Positions 42,206 through 54,400 of a stretch of DNA of 64,000 bases are shown piece by piece; the first letter of the stretch is position 1; each line of letters begins with the position of its first letter. The position numbers and the translations under genes are program-made. Source of the stretch: Heloderma charlesbogerti. Taxonomy: Eukaryota; Chordata; Lepidosauria; Squamata; Helodermatidae. The stretch is taken from positions 248,001 to 312,000 of the forward strand of contig JANEZZ010000975.1 in assembly GCA_026122225.1 (NCBI GenBank). Reading direction: 5' to 3'. The notes under the pieces are model-generated. The model saw only the letters and a list, made by a program, of their open reading frames with translations. It was not told where the DNA came from and ran no database searches.

Positions 42206-42912
42206 CTGCTATTTTAAAGGAAACGGAGAACATGCATTCCAAGCTTTCTTCTTTTTTCATGAATTATCCATTTATTTCTTGCATTATAGTCTGGCATTTT
42301 TCCAACAAAGTTATCCTAACATCTCGTTTGAAAGAACCAACAGCAGCCCCAGCCCCTAGCTGTCTGTGCAAAATGTCGTCAGCTGTTTCAATTAACTATG
42401 AGTCTGAAGTATCGTATTTATATTTAACAGTACATTGTGGATTTGAAGGTTACCCAAAGGAAAGATCACCCCCGTCTGTATTTAGTTTTTAAATGTTACC
42501 AGTTAATTGCCAGTTTTTGTAATAATGGAGCTTGGGCCCTGCTCATATTTCCATTCATGTCATCGATAAAGGTCTATATGGTCTCTGATCATGCCTTCAA
42601 GACAAGGCACCGTCTCTTTCTCAAGTACTATGTATGCGTATGTATATATACACATACCACCATGACCACTACCACAGCCACAAAGCCAGACACCACCAGA
42701 TCATTCTGAAACATATTTATCTGTACATTATTGCCACTTTCCATGATTTGGCATTACTGAAAAATAGCCATAAATTTCATGTATTCTGCAATGCCTTTAC
42801 TTCGCAAGAATGGCATTAAGAATTGAAATTAATTCCTGTGGTGGTACCTGTGTGATCGCTGCTTAGTTTTAACTGCTGGCATTAAGCTTTACACCCCTAA
42901 ACATTCTAACAC
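42206..42912. other. Unassigned AT-rich sequence
   Basis: No gene or recognised repeat was seen. Confidence 0.5.
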
Positions 42913-42916
42913 CAAA

Positions 42917-43314
42917 TAGGGATGCTGGAGAAATTCGAGACGGACTAAAATGAGTTCAGGTTTCTAAGGATCTGTCCTGTGGAATCTGCTGCAGACCGAC
43001 CGCCTCAGGCCGTGCTGAGTCCATGGACTTGCAGTTTTGTTATGTTTTTACTTTCCCAAAATTTATGCAAATTTATTCATAGGAAAATATGCATGTTTCT
43101 GCTGAGACATATGCCGATGGAACGGGGGACAATGTACTAAATGTTACGTAATAACGTAAATTATGTAAATTGTTGCAAACCTTCTTACGGAATTATTTGC
43201 GTATTTTTCCACATGACGGGGGAAAAAATTGAACCCATCTGTGAACGGATGTCAGAACAAACAACACTGCACAATCCATGAAACACACATGAAACAGATG
43301 TCCGGACATCCCTA
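42917..43314. mobile_element. TAGGGATG-family hAT-like MITE
   Basis: It starts TAGGGATGCTGGAGAAATTC and ends CCGGACATCCCTA. The flanks ACACCAAA and GAACCAGA agree at 5 of 8 positions. The interior includes small inverted blocks around ACGTAATAACGTAAATTATG. Confidence 0.75.
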
Positions 43315-43319
43315 GAACC

Positions 43320-43790
43320 AGAGAGGAACCTGACCCCTGCTAAGGATTGCACCATAGGAGAACCCTGCAACCCAGATTACATCACAGAGCCTCGTCTGAA
43401 CTCATGGCCTGAAATGGTACTGGAGCTGCCACCTGCGGCTGTGTCCAGTCGTCCAATGTGAGCTTTTTCTCCTTGGCCACAGGGATGGGATGGTGCAGGG
43501 ATGCAAGCAGAAAGGAGGCTCACTCCAATACTGCTTTCAGAAATCAAGCATGAGGCCTGTACCAGCACTTGACTCACTTTCATGAGATACTCCTGTGTAC
43601 AGTACTAGGACAGAGAAGCCAATGGCCTCTGGTATCTCGATATGTTTTCATAGGCATCTCATAGGCAAATTGTATTTCATAGGCATTTCATAGGCAAATT
43701 GTATTTGCTTTAGAGCCATTTTGAAGAAGCAGTGGCCACAAATAGCATGGAGGAGTCACATATAAACTGTTTTGCAACCACACGTGGAGG
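43320..43790. other. Unassigned sequence with a short direct repeat
   Basis: A block TCATAGGCAAATTGTATTTC recurs in part about 25 bp on (43660-43710). No gene is supported. Confidence 0.5.
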
Positions 43791-43794
43791 AACG

Positions 43795-43935
43795 TGGTGA
43801 CCTGCCTTATGCCAAGTCCGAACATTGGTCCAGCTAGCTCAGTGTTGTCTACTGAGCCTCCTCCAGTCAGCCCTCCAGTTTTTCAGACGCAAGGCTTTCT
43901 CAGCCCTACCTGGAGATGCCGGGACTTCTCGTTTT
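43795..43935 (-). mobile_element. tRNA-derived SINE (type II), fragment
   Basis: Plus-strand text ACCTGCCTTATGCCAAGTCC, TTGGTCCAGCTAGCTCAGTG and CCCTACCTGGAGATGCCGGG is the 3' body of the family at 59886-60078. The tRNA-like head is missing. Confidence 0.75.
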
Positions 43936-43939
43936 CTTT

Positions 43940-45500
43940 GGAACTGAGAACCTGGGAACCTAGTAACTAATCAGAATCCCACCATGCCAAAGCATGCTTA
44001 CTCTGGCATAGCAAATGAGTTAACAAAGATCATTGGCCAGAGTTCATTTCAGCAATTCCTGCTCAAACATTCCACATACAGCCCTGGTAGTCAAGTGGAG
44101 TAAAGGGAAAATAGTCGAAAACCATACTATATGCTCTGTGAAAATGTTGCAACACACCTCTGCAGTGCAGCAAATCGGACCTTTCAGTACAAAGGGGTGT
44201 GTCTGTTCTTTTTGTAGAAAGATTCACACTACTTCTACCATCTGCTCAAAGCCTTATTTGGACAATTTGCCTTGAAGTATGCTCAAAGGGGCAACAAGCC
44301 AGGACACCCAAGCATCAAATAGGAAGACCTGGCATTTTGATATTGTTCAGAGTGTACCAGGCTTTTTCCATACATTATCTCCATTCTGTATTAGCCTTTC
44401 TAACTTGCATAGCTAGGACTGCAATCTGTTTTGGAGTGAAAATTCACAGCCAGATTTCAAACACTCCTTGTAGTTTTTTGTTCTTCCTCATTGTCTAATG
44501 CCATCTGCAGGACCTTGAGTACGGGTGCTCAATTTTATTTTTATTTGGGGTATCTATATCCCACCTTTCCTCCACCACGGAAATCAAGGTGGCATATATG
44601 GGGTGTCTAGGCTATCTCCCATCCGGGCATTGACCAGACTTAGACTTGCTTAGCTTCAGCAAGATGGCTACATTGTGTGCCCAAAAAGCATCCCTCAAAG
44701 TACTCAACAGTCATTGGCCAATGCTGTCCAAATATTTCTTCTGCTGGCAGTATCCTTTTGCTGCTCATGAAAGAGCTTTTTTGAAAGAACCTCGCATGGG
44801 GAAAATAAACTGTTAAGCAGAGACCTGGCTCACCAGCACAAACCCTTCCACATGCTATGGTAACCTTCATGCACCCATGTGCAATTATTCCCCTTCCTCA
44901 CATATGGCTCAGCTTCTTGTACTTGCGCTTGGCACTGATGCACAAAACAGCACAAGCTGTTCATCCGCTTCCACTGACAGCCCTTTGAATCCCAGCCATG
45001 GGCTATTTTTTGAGCCTGCCTGCTGACTACGAGAAAAGCGATACCTTTTATGAGACCAGCATCTGTTGATGTATAGAAGTAGGCAGCATTTCAAATGACA
45101 CTGTTCTTCAGTCAGGCAGTCATCCGAAAGCTACCCTTTTCCTTGTCATAAGCAACGTGCAGACGAACATCTCTTACCTTGCCTCCAGCATATCATAGCT
45201 CAAAAAAAGCCACCCCCCAGAAAACTATTTTTAGCACACAACAGTCTGCCATTACAGTTTGCTCAGCACGTATCTGACTGAAAAGGATTTACAAAGTGAC
45301 TATCACTAGCATATGAGGTTTCACAGCTGCTAATAATACACCTCCAAAATCTATGCATGATTTTATGGTCTTCATGCAGCAATGCTGGCCTGGGAAAAAA
45401 CTACATCATTTGGCCAGTCCCATATGGTTTCTCTCTCCAGATATTATTGGAGCAAGATGGGATAAATCCCAAGAAAAAAGGGGACATTCCATAACACATG
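43940..45500. other. Mostly unassigned; one SINE tail
   Basis: 44535-44600 resembles a minus-strand SINE tail (TCTATATCCCACCTTTCC then ATCAAGGTGGCA). The remaining 1.5 kb has no supported gene. Confidence 0.45.
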
Positions 45501-45524
45501 AATTGGGCTGGAAAACAATCTCCC

Positions 45525-46000
45525 TTAGTGTCATGCCTTTCTCAGGCCCTGGTCAAAAAGTCTCCTCCTCTGGTGAAGACTCTGGCCAATGACCTCATGA
45601 GACCTCCCCTCCACCTCCAGCATTCCTATAGACACCCTTCATGCCACCAAAGAGGCCACACCAGGCCCTTCAGCTGGAGGGATCCTTGAAACTCCTGTGG
45701 ACAGGACTCCTGATTATCTCACCACACCCCTAGAGTCAAGAAGAGAAGGTCAAGTGACCACCAGCCCCAGAGAGCATCGACACCAAAAGGGGCAGGGGGC
45801 CTCTCATCAGAAAAGCACATGCTTGGAGGCCCAAAGAAACTGGGCTACCCAGGACTAGGAGGGCTCCTCAGAAGTAGGAGGGCTAATAGTCTAGGTTAAC
45901 TGTGGCAGCTAGGTCTGGGCCGGGCTCTGAAGAGCAAGCTACATGGGCCATCTGTTCCAGTCTCTCTACCGCTGGAACAACATAGGCCTGTACTGTAGTA
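45525..46000 (+). other. GC-rich unclassified segment, possible LTR remnant
   Basis: It begins TGTCATGCCTTTCTCAGG and is rich in CCTC/GGCC text, like 21215-21475. No second LTR, primer-binding site or retroviral gene is visible. Confidence 0.2.
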
Positions 46001-46735
46001 CAGCTGTGTACTCAAGACCCTTCAGAAGAGAGGGTGGCCTCCATCTGGATTTGTATGTGAGAGCCAGTATACCCAACCACCCAACTATAGATCTGCCAGC
46101 CTCTCCCTGCTACTTTCCTTCCAAAACAGGCTGAGCAGTAACATGCAAAATTATGGCTTTTCCTTGTGGTAGCTCCTACTGCTAGCACTATCCCGCACCC
46201 CATATCTCACTCCCACCACTGTATCACCTTCCAAAAAATTATCTGAGGAGGGGAATAAAAGGAGGACAAAAAGCAGAAGAGGAGCCAGAGCCAAAAGTTA
46301 CGACATGCCTAGGGGTCATGTGACTAGTTAATGCTGTTTGTTGTCCCTACGGCTGATACAGAGAAATGCTGCTGATGCAAAGGATTAATACGAAGCTAGG
46401 CATCTTAAGAAGATTGCCCGGTTGAGCTTTGAGGCATCAACTGCAAGCTAAAGAGTGTAAGTAAATTAGACATGAATTATCTGGTCGTCTGCTCTGTTCT
46501 GCCCAGGGTTTGGGGGTTCACCTGATTTGGGGACAGGGGACATTTCAGGAAAATGCCAAAATGGGACAAAAAGGGGCCCAGGGATGACTGCATGAAGTGC
46601 TTTGTGCGGGGGGGGGGGTTATGATGGAGGCACAACTTCCTCCTCCTCCTGTTTGTTTTCTGGTTTAAAAACTACAGTGCCAGCTCCAGGTTTTGGAAGG
46701 TCCTTGGTCCAGATGCCTTCAGAGGTCCCCAGTTA
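46001..46735. other. Unassigned sequence
   Basis: No gene is supported. The last 55 bp belong to the dispersed repeat also seen at 7410 and 4790. Confidence 0.45.
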
Positions 46736-46738
46736 AAA

Positions 46739-47061
46739 TAGCTGTCTGTCCTCTTTAACAGAGGACAGTCCTCTGTTTGAAGGGCTGCCAAAGGACTGAC
46801 CTCCATTTGAATGCCTCCTCCATTTGAGGGGCTGTCCTGTCCAATTCCAACTTAAAGATAAAGCACCCTAAGAAGGGAGCACAGCAGGGGCCTTGGAGTT
46901 GCCTATCAACAGCTAGCACCTGGGCAGCACAGAGGTTACAGTCTTCCACGCTATGGTGAGATTGAAAGGGAAGTACTGACAGTTATAATAATTATTCATC
47001 TATACATTAGCAAATGCCAATTTCATGCCACTTTTGGTCCTCCGTTTTGGTGGCCACCCTG
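46739..47061 (+). mobile_element. TAGGGTGGCC-family hAT-like MITE
   Basis: The body text TGTCCTCTTTAACAGAGGAC, TTTGAAGGGCTGCCA and ACAGCTAGCACCTGGGCAGC matches 31270-31649 in order. The right end is GGTGGCCACCCTG and the left end is decayed. The flanks do not match. Confidence 0.8.
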
Positions 47062-47292
47062 TCCCCTCTCCTCCTCCCTGCAATTGCCCACTTGCTTTCT
47101 CTCTGCTTGTGGTTATAATCCCCACCGCGGCACAGGGAAAGAGGGCAGGCAACTCGACAGGCAACGGCAGCTCCTGTTCCTTTGTTTGCTGGTGCTCTCC
47201 CTCTGGGCCCTTGGGACAGAATGGGTTAACAAGTGGCAGTGGCGTCAGGAATCACAACAGGCCCAGGGGGCTGTGGTGGTCTCTGGTGGGTC

Positions 47293-47471
47293 CAGTGGAG
47301 GCTGGTGGCTCCGGTGTCAGTGAGGTGGCATATCCCCTCCAGATTTCAGTCAGAACCAGTCAGAACCCTGCCCTGCACCTTGTATAGCTTCCTTAGAGTT
47401 TTGACTGGTTCTGACTGAAATTCAGAGGGGATTCACCACTCCACTGACATCGGAGCCACCAGCCTCCACTG
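47293..47471. mobile_element. Palindromic MITE with CAGTGGAGG termini
   Basis: The 179-bp element begins CAGTGGAGGCTGGTGGCTCC and ends GAGCCACCAGCCTCCACTG. The inner arms are ATTTCAGTCAGAACCAGTCA and TGACTGGTTCTGACTGAAAT. The flanks GGTGGGTC (47285-47292) and AGTTGGTC (47472-47479) agree at 6 of 8. It is a sister of 5167-5385. Confidence 0.85.
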
Positions 47472-47479
47472 AGTTGGTC

Positions 47480-48560
47480 CCCTCAGAGGTCTGGGCCTCG
47501 GCAGGTGCCTGGCAGTGCCAGCCCCTGACTTTGGCCCTGAAAAGCTGCCAGCTCTGCTAGCAGTTTCCGCAGTGCAGCAGCAGACACAGAGCTCTGGCCA
47601 CTGGCAACTTCTAAACTAAAAAAAAAAAACTAAAAACCATTGCCATGGTAAGCCAAACCCCTTCCCACCTAACATTCTGGGTGCCCCCCAAATAGCCACC
47701 TGCCAATTCACAAACAGTGTGGCCAACTGGGGGAGGCCAGGGTTCCCTTCAGGCCTGGGGTGCGTGCCTTACTTTAAACCAGGGGTGAAGAACCCCTTTC
47801 AGGCCACACCTGTAATCTTGCATATATGGGCTATTCATGGCCCCATTTTGTGAATATCTAAATATGCATATTTTCATAATCACCATTTCCCCCCCCAAAA
47901 TGGTGATCACGGAGCTTGAGCGTGGGGCCCGGATGAGTGCGGGTGGCTCGCCAAGTGGCGGGGGGCAAGCGGGAGTGGGGGCTTGGTGAGGCAGGGGGTT
48001 TCCATAGGATTCCCGGATGGAATTGGGTGCCTGCATCATCCCTAAGGCTGGCTTCTCTGTACACCTGTGCACCAAGAACCTTAGAAAAGGCAGAAACCAA
48101 ACCTCAGTCCTTAAGAGGTCAAAACAAGCTGGAGCTTGTAATGTCTCAGCTTCCATACATATGTACAGCCATGCCATCCCTAATTCTTCCTCCCAGAGTG
48201 CCCTCAGTCTCACTAGCTTGGTAGACAGCCTGGGATGGAGTAGCCTGCTAAATAGTGTTAAGCAATTTTTCTGCTGTGCAATAAAGAAATATTGATTGAT
48301 TGACCAGCCTGTAATAAATCAAGCTACTCTGGAATTCTGGCTAGGATCAGGGAATGGAAACTGCTTTGTCTGCAGCTCTCTTACAATCTCAATTTGTTGG
48401 AGCACTCAGTAATGAAAGAAGTTCCTTGCAAGAATGAAAGCTAACATTGCTTGCCCCAATCTAGGTCAAAAACTGAGTCATTTGCTGGATTATTACTGTT
48501 GTTATTGTTGGAGCACACCGGTCAAGATTCAGGTGCTTGAAAGCAGAAACACCAATCCAT
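47480..48560. other. Unassigned sequence with a MITE-like left end
   Basis: A left end CAGGGGTGAAGAACCCCTTT near 47782 resembles 29220 and 32248, but the right end was not found. 48240-48305 ends in CAATAAAGAAATATTGATTG, which could be a LINE or retro-insert tail. No gene is supported. Confidence 0.4.
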
Positions 48561-48567
48561 AGGAATA

Positions 48568-48616
48568 TAGGAAGTCACTTTATATCAAACCAGACCATTG
48601 GTCGTTCGGTCGGTCG

Positions 48617-48664
<48 letters not shown>

Positions 48665-48803
48665 CAATACAATCTACAGAGTAAGTGGTTCTCCTTGATT
48701 TCAGACTGGGGGTCTTTTCCAGCCCTACCTGGAAATGCCAGGGATTGAATCTGGGATCTTCTGCATCCAAAGCATGTACTCTACCACTGAGCTAGCCTCT
48801 CTG
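48568..48803 (-). mobile_element. tRNA-derived SINE (type II) with internal microsatellite
   Basis: On the minus strand the head is GAGGCTAGCTCAGTGGTAGA, then GAAGATCCCAGATTCAATCC (box-B-like). The body is CCTGGCATTTCCAGGTAGG and the 3' end includes TGACTTCCTATATTCC. The middle is replaced by a tetranucleotide repeat. Confidence 0.85.
48603..48664 (+). repeat. (TCGG)(TCTG)n(TCTA) compound microsatellite
   Basis: Tetranucleotide units step from TCGG/TCGT to TCTG to TCTA, inside the SINE at 48568-48803. Confidence 0.95.
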
Positions 48804-48809
48804 CTCACG

Positions 48810-49985
48810 ACCTCCTTTCTCCAAAAGCGCAATCACCTTTGTGAAGCCAAGAGGAGCACGTAACATATTTAAGCGGCACACAATGGTCATGCCAAATTTC
48901 AAGGGCGCGTGGCCAAAAAATGCACATGGGGGAGGGTCACCGCCATTGTTGCTCCCCCTCTCACCACTGCTGCAGCATGTCTCATTTATCTTCTCTCCTG
49001 AGATGGCCAGAGCCCAAAACTGCAGGCCAGCTTTGGTCGTAGGAGAAGACGTAAGGGACATAGTGAAAGCAACAGCATTAGGGGCTGGTTTGGAGTGGGG
49101 AGGAACAGGACGGCACATGGAAGAGAACAGTAGAGGAAGCGCAACAAGCAAACCAAAATATAAAAGTACTTAGAATTCAGTCCCAGAATAGGTGTAAATA
49201 CCAAGGCAGAAGACCACACAGGCAAAAGTCACCTATATCCCTATGGGAAAAGAAGCATACCTTTGTCTCTAAAGGCAGGAAAAGGAGACCTTTACAACGC
49301 TGGTGCTCGGCCACCTATGGATGGGAAGACTTGAAGCTCTGCAGCTAAACGCCAGCTCCTCCTGCTGCACTCCCTCCTTAGGTTCTCTTGTCTGCAAAGT
49401 CTCCGCTTCATCTGGAGCTCAGAGAAAAGGCAGTACAGGGAGGGTTTTGATCCCCAGTTTCAAACCTGCCAAACATTTGAGAAACCAAGAGAAGTTGATT
49501 TAAGCTCCTCCACCTGACCACGCTAAAATTAACCACTACTCCCCAAACCATCACTACTACTGCTGCGGTTGCTACTGATCATTAATAAATATCTTATCAC
49601 GTAAATTACCATCGGTGTACATTTAAAATATTTGTCTCCCAACTTACTGCTGTCATCCCCCAAGGTAGTATTTATTCTGGGCAGACCTCAGGTTTCCAGT
49701 GTCTAATTTTGTTTTTTATTAGAACTTCAAGGTCCACCAAACAGTCCCAAATATAAAATGGTGGCTCAGGGGGTGGAGCCAATTACCAACTGCACCCCAT
49801 GGGCCACACACCGGGATGACCCGCACATACGAGTACAAATCTACATCTGAATTATCACAGACTGGGGATTCTAACAGGGATCCCCTGATTAGTTTGTGGG
49901 ACAGGGAGATCTTTTTGTTCCATTGTTGCTATTGTTAAACAATTGGAAGTCAGAAACCAACCGAGTGCGAATTATACAATGACCT
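48810..49985. other. Unassigned sequence
   Basis: Open frames of 79-119 codons on both strands (48792-49225) overlap one another and show no domain. No repeat was recognised. Confidence 0.5.
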
Positions 49986-49989
49986 ACCA

Positions 49990-50113
49990 GGGCTGAATCT
50001 ACACACAGCATTTATACCGTTATCGTAACTATTGGTACACATGACACCAAGGGGCACCAATAGTTATGAAAACGGTATGATAACAGTATAACTGCTATGT
50101 GTAGATTCAGCCC
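49990..50113. mobile_element. Short palindromic MITE (GGGCTGAATCTACACA)
   Basis: The termini GGGCTGAATCTACACACAGC and TATGTGTAGATTCAGCCC are complementary. Inner arms are ATACCGTTATCGTAACTATTG and its complement around CAATAGTTATGAAAACGG. It is 124 bp with no coding content. The TSD is unclear. Confidence 0.75.
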
Positions 50114-50119
50114 AGTAGA

Positions 50120-50650
50120 GTCCAATCCACCTTCTGCCCAACAACTAATATATTGTTGTATGTTGTAAGCAGCAGCAGCTGCTGTGGCACTGAACATACT
50201 GGTAAAGCCAGAGGCTTGAAAAAGTGTTAAAGAAAAGGAACAAAAACTTGAGGGCGGGGGGGAATAAGAAGCACCCTTCTGCCACAGGTGTAATCCCCTT
50301 CTCCTCCCCCCTGAATCACTGTGATTCTTCCTTTCATTTCTCTTTGGGGGTTCAAGATGAAATACTCTCCTCCCCTCAAATTCAGCCAGACCCCTAAAAT
50401 GAAAGGAAAGCATCCCTAATTAAAAAACAACAACAATGAAACAAAGAGCAACAATAGAAAAGCATAACAAAACCAGTTATCTATCGAATGCTTGGAGGAA
50501 TAAGATCATTTAACCGTAGTGCCTAAAGGATACCAGTGCCAGCACTAATCAAATATTTATGGGCGAGATGTTCAACAAACAGGGTACCCCCCCCACCCAT
50601 CCACATACACCTTTCTCTGGTCACCACCCATCTAACTTCTGAAGGTAGAA
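50120..50650. other. Unassigned sequence
   Basis: No gene or recognised repeat was seen. Confidence 0.5.
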
Positions 50651-50655
50651 ACATA

Positions 50656-50930
50656 ATGGCTGTGTTCAGATGCCATGATGAGAACAAGATGCACGCTGGC
50701 ACAAGCAGGTAAGCAAATTAGGAAGGGGAGAGCTTCACATGATGTAGGAACCCAGGATTATGGTCAAGTGCACCCAAATAAGCCAGGATCAGAAGCCAGC
50801 ATTAAACCAGGGTGTGTTGTTGGCTTACAAATCCTGGTTTGTCTGGGCACATTTAACCATAATCCTGGGTATGGACATCATGGAAAGCTACTCCTTTCCT
50901 AGTTGGCTTGCTTGGTCACTCAGTTTTCAA
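50656..50930. mobile_element. Palindromic MITE (CCCAGGATTATGG arms)
   Basis: ACCCAGGATTATGGTCAAGT near 50751 pairs with TTTAACCATAATCCTGGGT near 50845. A second pair is AAGCCAGGAT and ATCCTGGTTT. Outer text such as CTGTGTTCAGATGCCATGA pairs only loosely with the right flank, so the ends are approximate. Confidence 0.6.
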
Positions 50931-51187
50931 ATATGTGCAAAGAAGGACTAATTTAAAAACAAATGTAAATGTAAATATTTAAAAACAACTTTTTTTCTTT
51001 AATATATTTAAAAAGAATTAAGTAATTTATGAACTGAAATGACAAGAGGCATACCTACAATGGTACAGTAGCTCATTAGAAGTTTATATATGCATATATT
51101 TTATATTAACTGATTGTGCACCCTGAACATCATTGCTGTGTTTTTGTTTTTGTTTTGCTAATGTAGCAACAGGTAACCAATTGGGGC

Positions 51188-51224
51188 CAAACTAGATGTG
51201 ACATTAAGGTTGCAATCCTATGCA
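51188..51224 (+). repeat. Left arm of a 37-bp inverted repeat bracketing a BovB
   Basis: Starting at CAAACTAGATGTGACATTAA, this arm matches the reverse complement of 55814-55850 with one mismatch (T versus G). It runs directly into a CTTACCTGGAAGTAAG MITE body (51205-51295). Confidence 0.9.
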
Positions 51225-51415
51225 CACTTACCTGGAAGTAAGTCCCACGAAATTCAATGTATAGGATTTCACTGTAAATGTGTCTTTGCGTCTTTTTAAA
51301 ACTGCAGATTTTAAAATTTTAAATTGCTGGTGGGGGGAGAGAGTTGATAATTATTGGGATTTCAATAGGTGAGGAGTGGGGAGATTAAGTATTTAAGTAT
51401 TAAGTATTTAAATAT

Positions 51416-54400
51416 CCCCTTCATGGATCACTGCCTTGTTGTGGCGAAGGGGCTTGCATAACTCAGGGAAGCCATAAGCTATGCCACGCAGGGCCACTCA
51501 AGACGGACAGGTCATGGAGGAGAGTTCTGACAAAATGTGGTCCACTGGAGAAGGAAATGGCAACCCACTCCAGTATTCTTGCCAAGAAAACCCCATGGAA
51601 CGTATCACAAGCCTAAAAGATATGACGCCGGAAGATGAGCCCCTCAGGTCGGAAGGTGTCCAATATACTACTGGGGAAGAGCAGAGGGTATTTCCAAGTA
51701 GCGCCAGAAAGAGTGAAGCGGCTGGGCCAAAGCCGAAAGGACACTCAGCTGTGGATGTGTCTGGCGGTGAAAAGAAAATCTGATGCTGTAAAGAAAAATA
51801 TTGTTTAGGAACCTGGAATGTAAGGTCAATGAATCAAGGTAAGCTGGAGGTGGTCAAACATGAGATGGCAAGATTGAACATTGACATCTTAGGAATCAGC
51901 AAACTAAAATGGACAGGTCAGGCATGAGCGAATTTAATTCAGGTGACCATTATATCTACAACTCTGGGCAAGAATCTCTTAGTTGAAATGGAGTTGTACT
52001 CATAGTCAATAAAAGGGTGGGAAAAGCAGTACTGGGGTACAATCTCAAAAATGATAGAATGATCTCAGTATGAATCCAAGGCAAACCATTCAACGTCACA
52101 GTAATTCAAGTCTATGCCCCAACCACTGAGGCCAAAGAAGCTGAGGTTGATCGGTTCTATGAAGACCTACAACACCTTCTAGACCTAACACCAAAATAGA
52201 TGTCATTTTCATCATAGGGGATTGGAATGCTAAAGTAGGAAGTCAAGAAATCACTGGGATAACAGGCAAGCATGGCCTTGGTGTACAAAATGAAGCAGGA
52301 CAAAGGCTAATAGAGTTTTGCCAAGAGAACACGCTGATCATGGCAAACACTCTTTTCGAACAGCACAAGAGGCAACTCTACACATGGACATCACCAGATG
52401 GTCAATATCAAAATCAAATTGATTATGTACTTTGCAGCCAAAGATGGAGAAGCTCCATACAGTCAGTAAAAACAAGACCTGGAGCTGATTGTGGCTCAGA
52501 TCATGAGCTGCTTCTTGCAAAATTTTGGCTTAAATTGAAGAACGTAGGGAAAACCACTAAACCATTCAGGTATGACCTCAATCATATCCCTTATGAATAT
52601 ACAGTGGAGGTGAGGAATAGATTTAAGGGATTAGACCTGATAGACAGAGTGCCTAAGGAACTATGGGCGGAGGTCCGTAACATTGTTCAGGAGGCAATAA
52701 CTCAATCCATCCCAAAGAAAAAGAAATGCAAGAAAGCAAAGTGGATATGATGAGGCTTTACAAGTAGCTGAGGAAAGAAAGGAAGCGAAAAGCAAGGGAG
52801 AAAGGGGAAGACATATCCAACTGAATGCAGAGTTCCAGAGAATAGCAAGGAGAGACAAGAAGGCCTTCTTAAATGAACAATGCAAAGAAATCGAGGAAAA
52901 CAACAGAATGGGAAAGACTAGAGATCTCTTCAAGAAAATCAGAGATCTCAAGGGAACGTTTTGTGCAAAGATGGGCATGGTAAAGGACAAAGAAGGCAGG
53001 GACCTAACAGAAGCAGATGAGATTAAGAAGAGGTGGAAAGAATACACAGAAGAACTATACAGGAAAGATCTTAATGTCCCCGATAGCCATGATAGTGCGG
53101 TCACTGAACTTGAGCCGGACATCCTAGAGAGTGAAGTCAAGTGGGCCTTAAGAAGCATTAGTAACAACAAAGCTAGTGGAGATGACAGTATTCGAGCTGA
53201 GCTATTTAAAATCCTAAAAGATGATGCTGTTAAAGTGCTGCACTCAATATGCCAACACATTTGGAACACTCAACAGTGGCCACAAGACTGGAAAAGGTCA
53301 GTTTACATTCCAATTCCAAAGAAGGGCAATGCCAAAGAGTGTTCAAACTACCGTACAATTCCGCTCATTTCACAGGCCAGCAAGGTTATACTCAAAATCC
53401 TGCAAGCTAGGCTGCAGCACTATGTGAACTGAGAACTACCAGAAGTACAAGTTGGGTTTCGAAGAGGCAGAGGAACTAGAGATCAAATCGCCAACATTCG
53501 CTGCATCATGGAGAAAGCAAGTGAATTCCAGCAAAACGTCTATTTCTGCTTCATTGATTACGCTAAAGCCTTTGATTGTGTGGATCACAACAAACTATGG
53601 CAAATTCTTAAAGAGATGGGAGTACCAGACCACCTTACCTGTCTCCTGAGAAACCTGTACGAGGGCCAAGAAGCAACAGTAAGAACCGGACATGGAACAA
53701 CCAATTGGTTCAAAATTAGAAGAGAAGTACAACAAGGCTACATATTGTTGCCCTGCTTATTTAACTTATATGCAGAGTACATCATGAGAAACGCCGGGTT
53801 GGATGAATCACAGGTCAGAATTACAATTGCCCGGAGAATTATCAAGAACTTCAGATATGCAGACGATACCACCCTAATGGCAGAAAGCGAAGAGGATCTA
53901 AAGAGCCTCTTGTTGAGGGTGAAAGTGGAGAGTGCAAAAGCTGGTTTGAAACTCAACATTAAAAAAACTAAGTTCATGGCATGTGGCCCCATCACTTCCT
54001 GGCATATAGAAGGGGAAGAAATGGAAGCAGTGACAGATTTTATTTGCTTGGGCTCCAAGATCACCACAGACTGATGATGCTTTACAAGTAGCAGAGGAAA
54101 GAAAGGAAGCAAAAAGCAAGGGAGAAAGGGGAAGACATATCCAACTGAATGCAGAGTTCCAGAGAATAGCAAGGCGAGACAAGACGGCCTTCTTAAATGA
54201 ACAATGCAAAGAAATTGAGGAAAACAACAGAATGGGAAAAACTAGAGATCTCTTCAAGAAAATCGGAGGTATCAAGGGAACATTTTGACTATGCTAAAGC
54301 CTTTGATTGTGTGGATCACAACAAACTGTGGCAAATTCTTAAAGAGATGGGAGTACCAGACCACCTTACCTGTCTCCTGAGAAACCTGTACAAGGGACAA

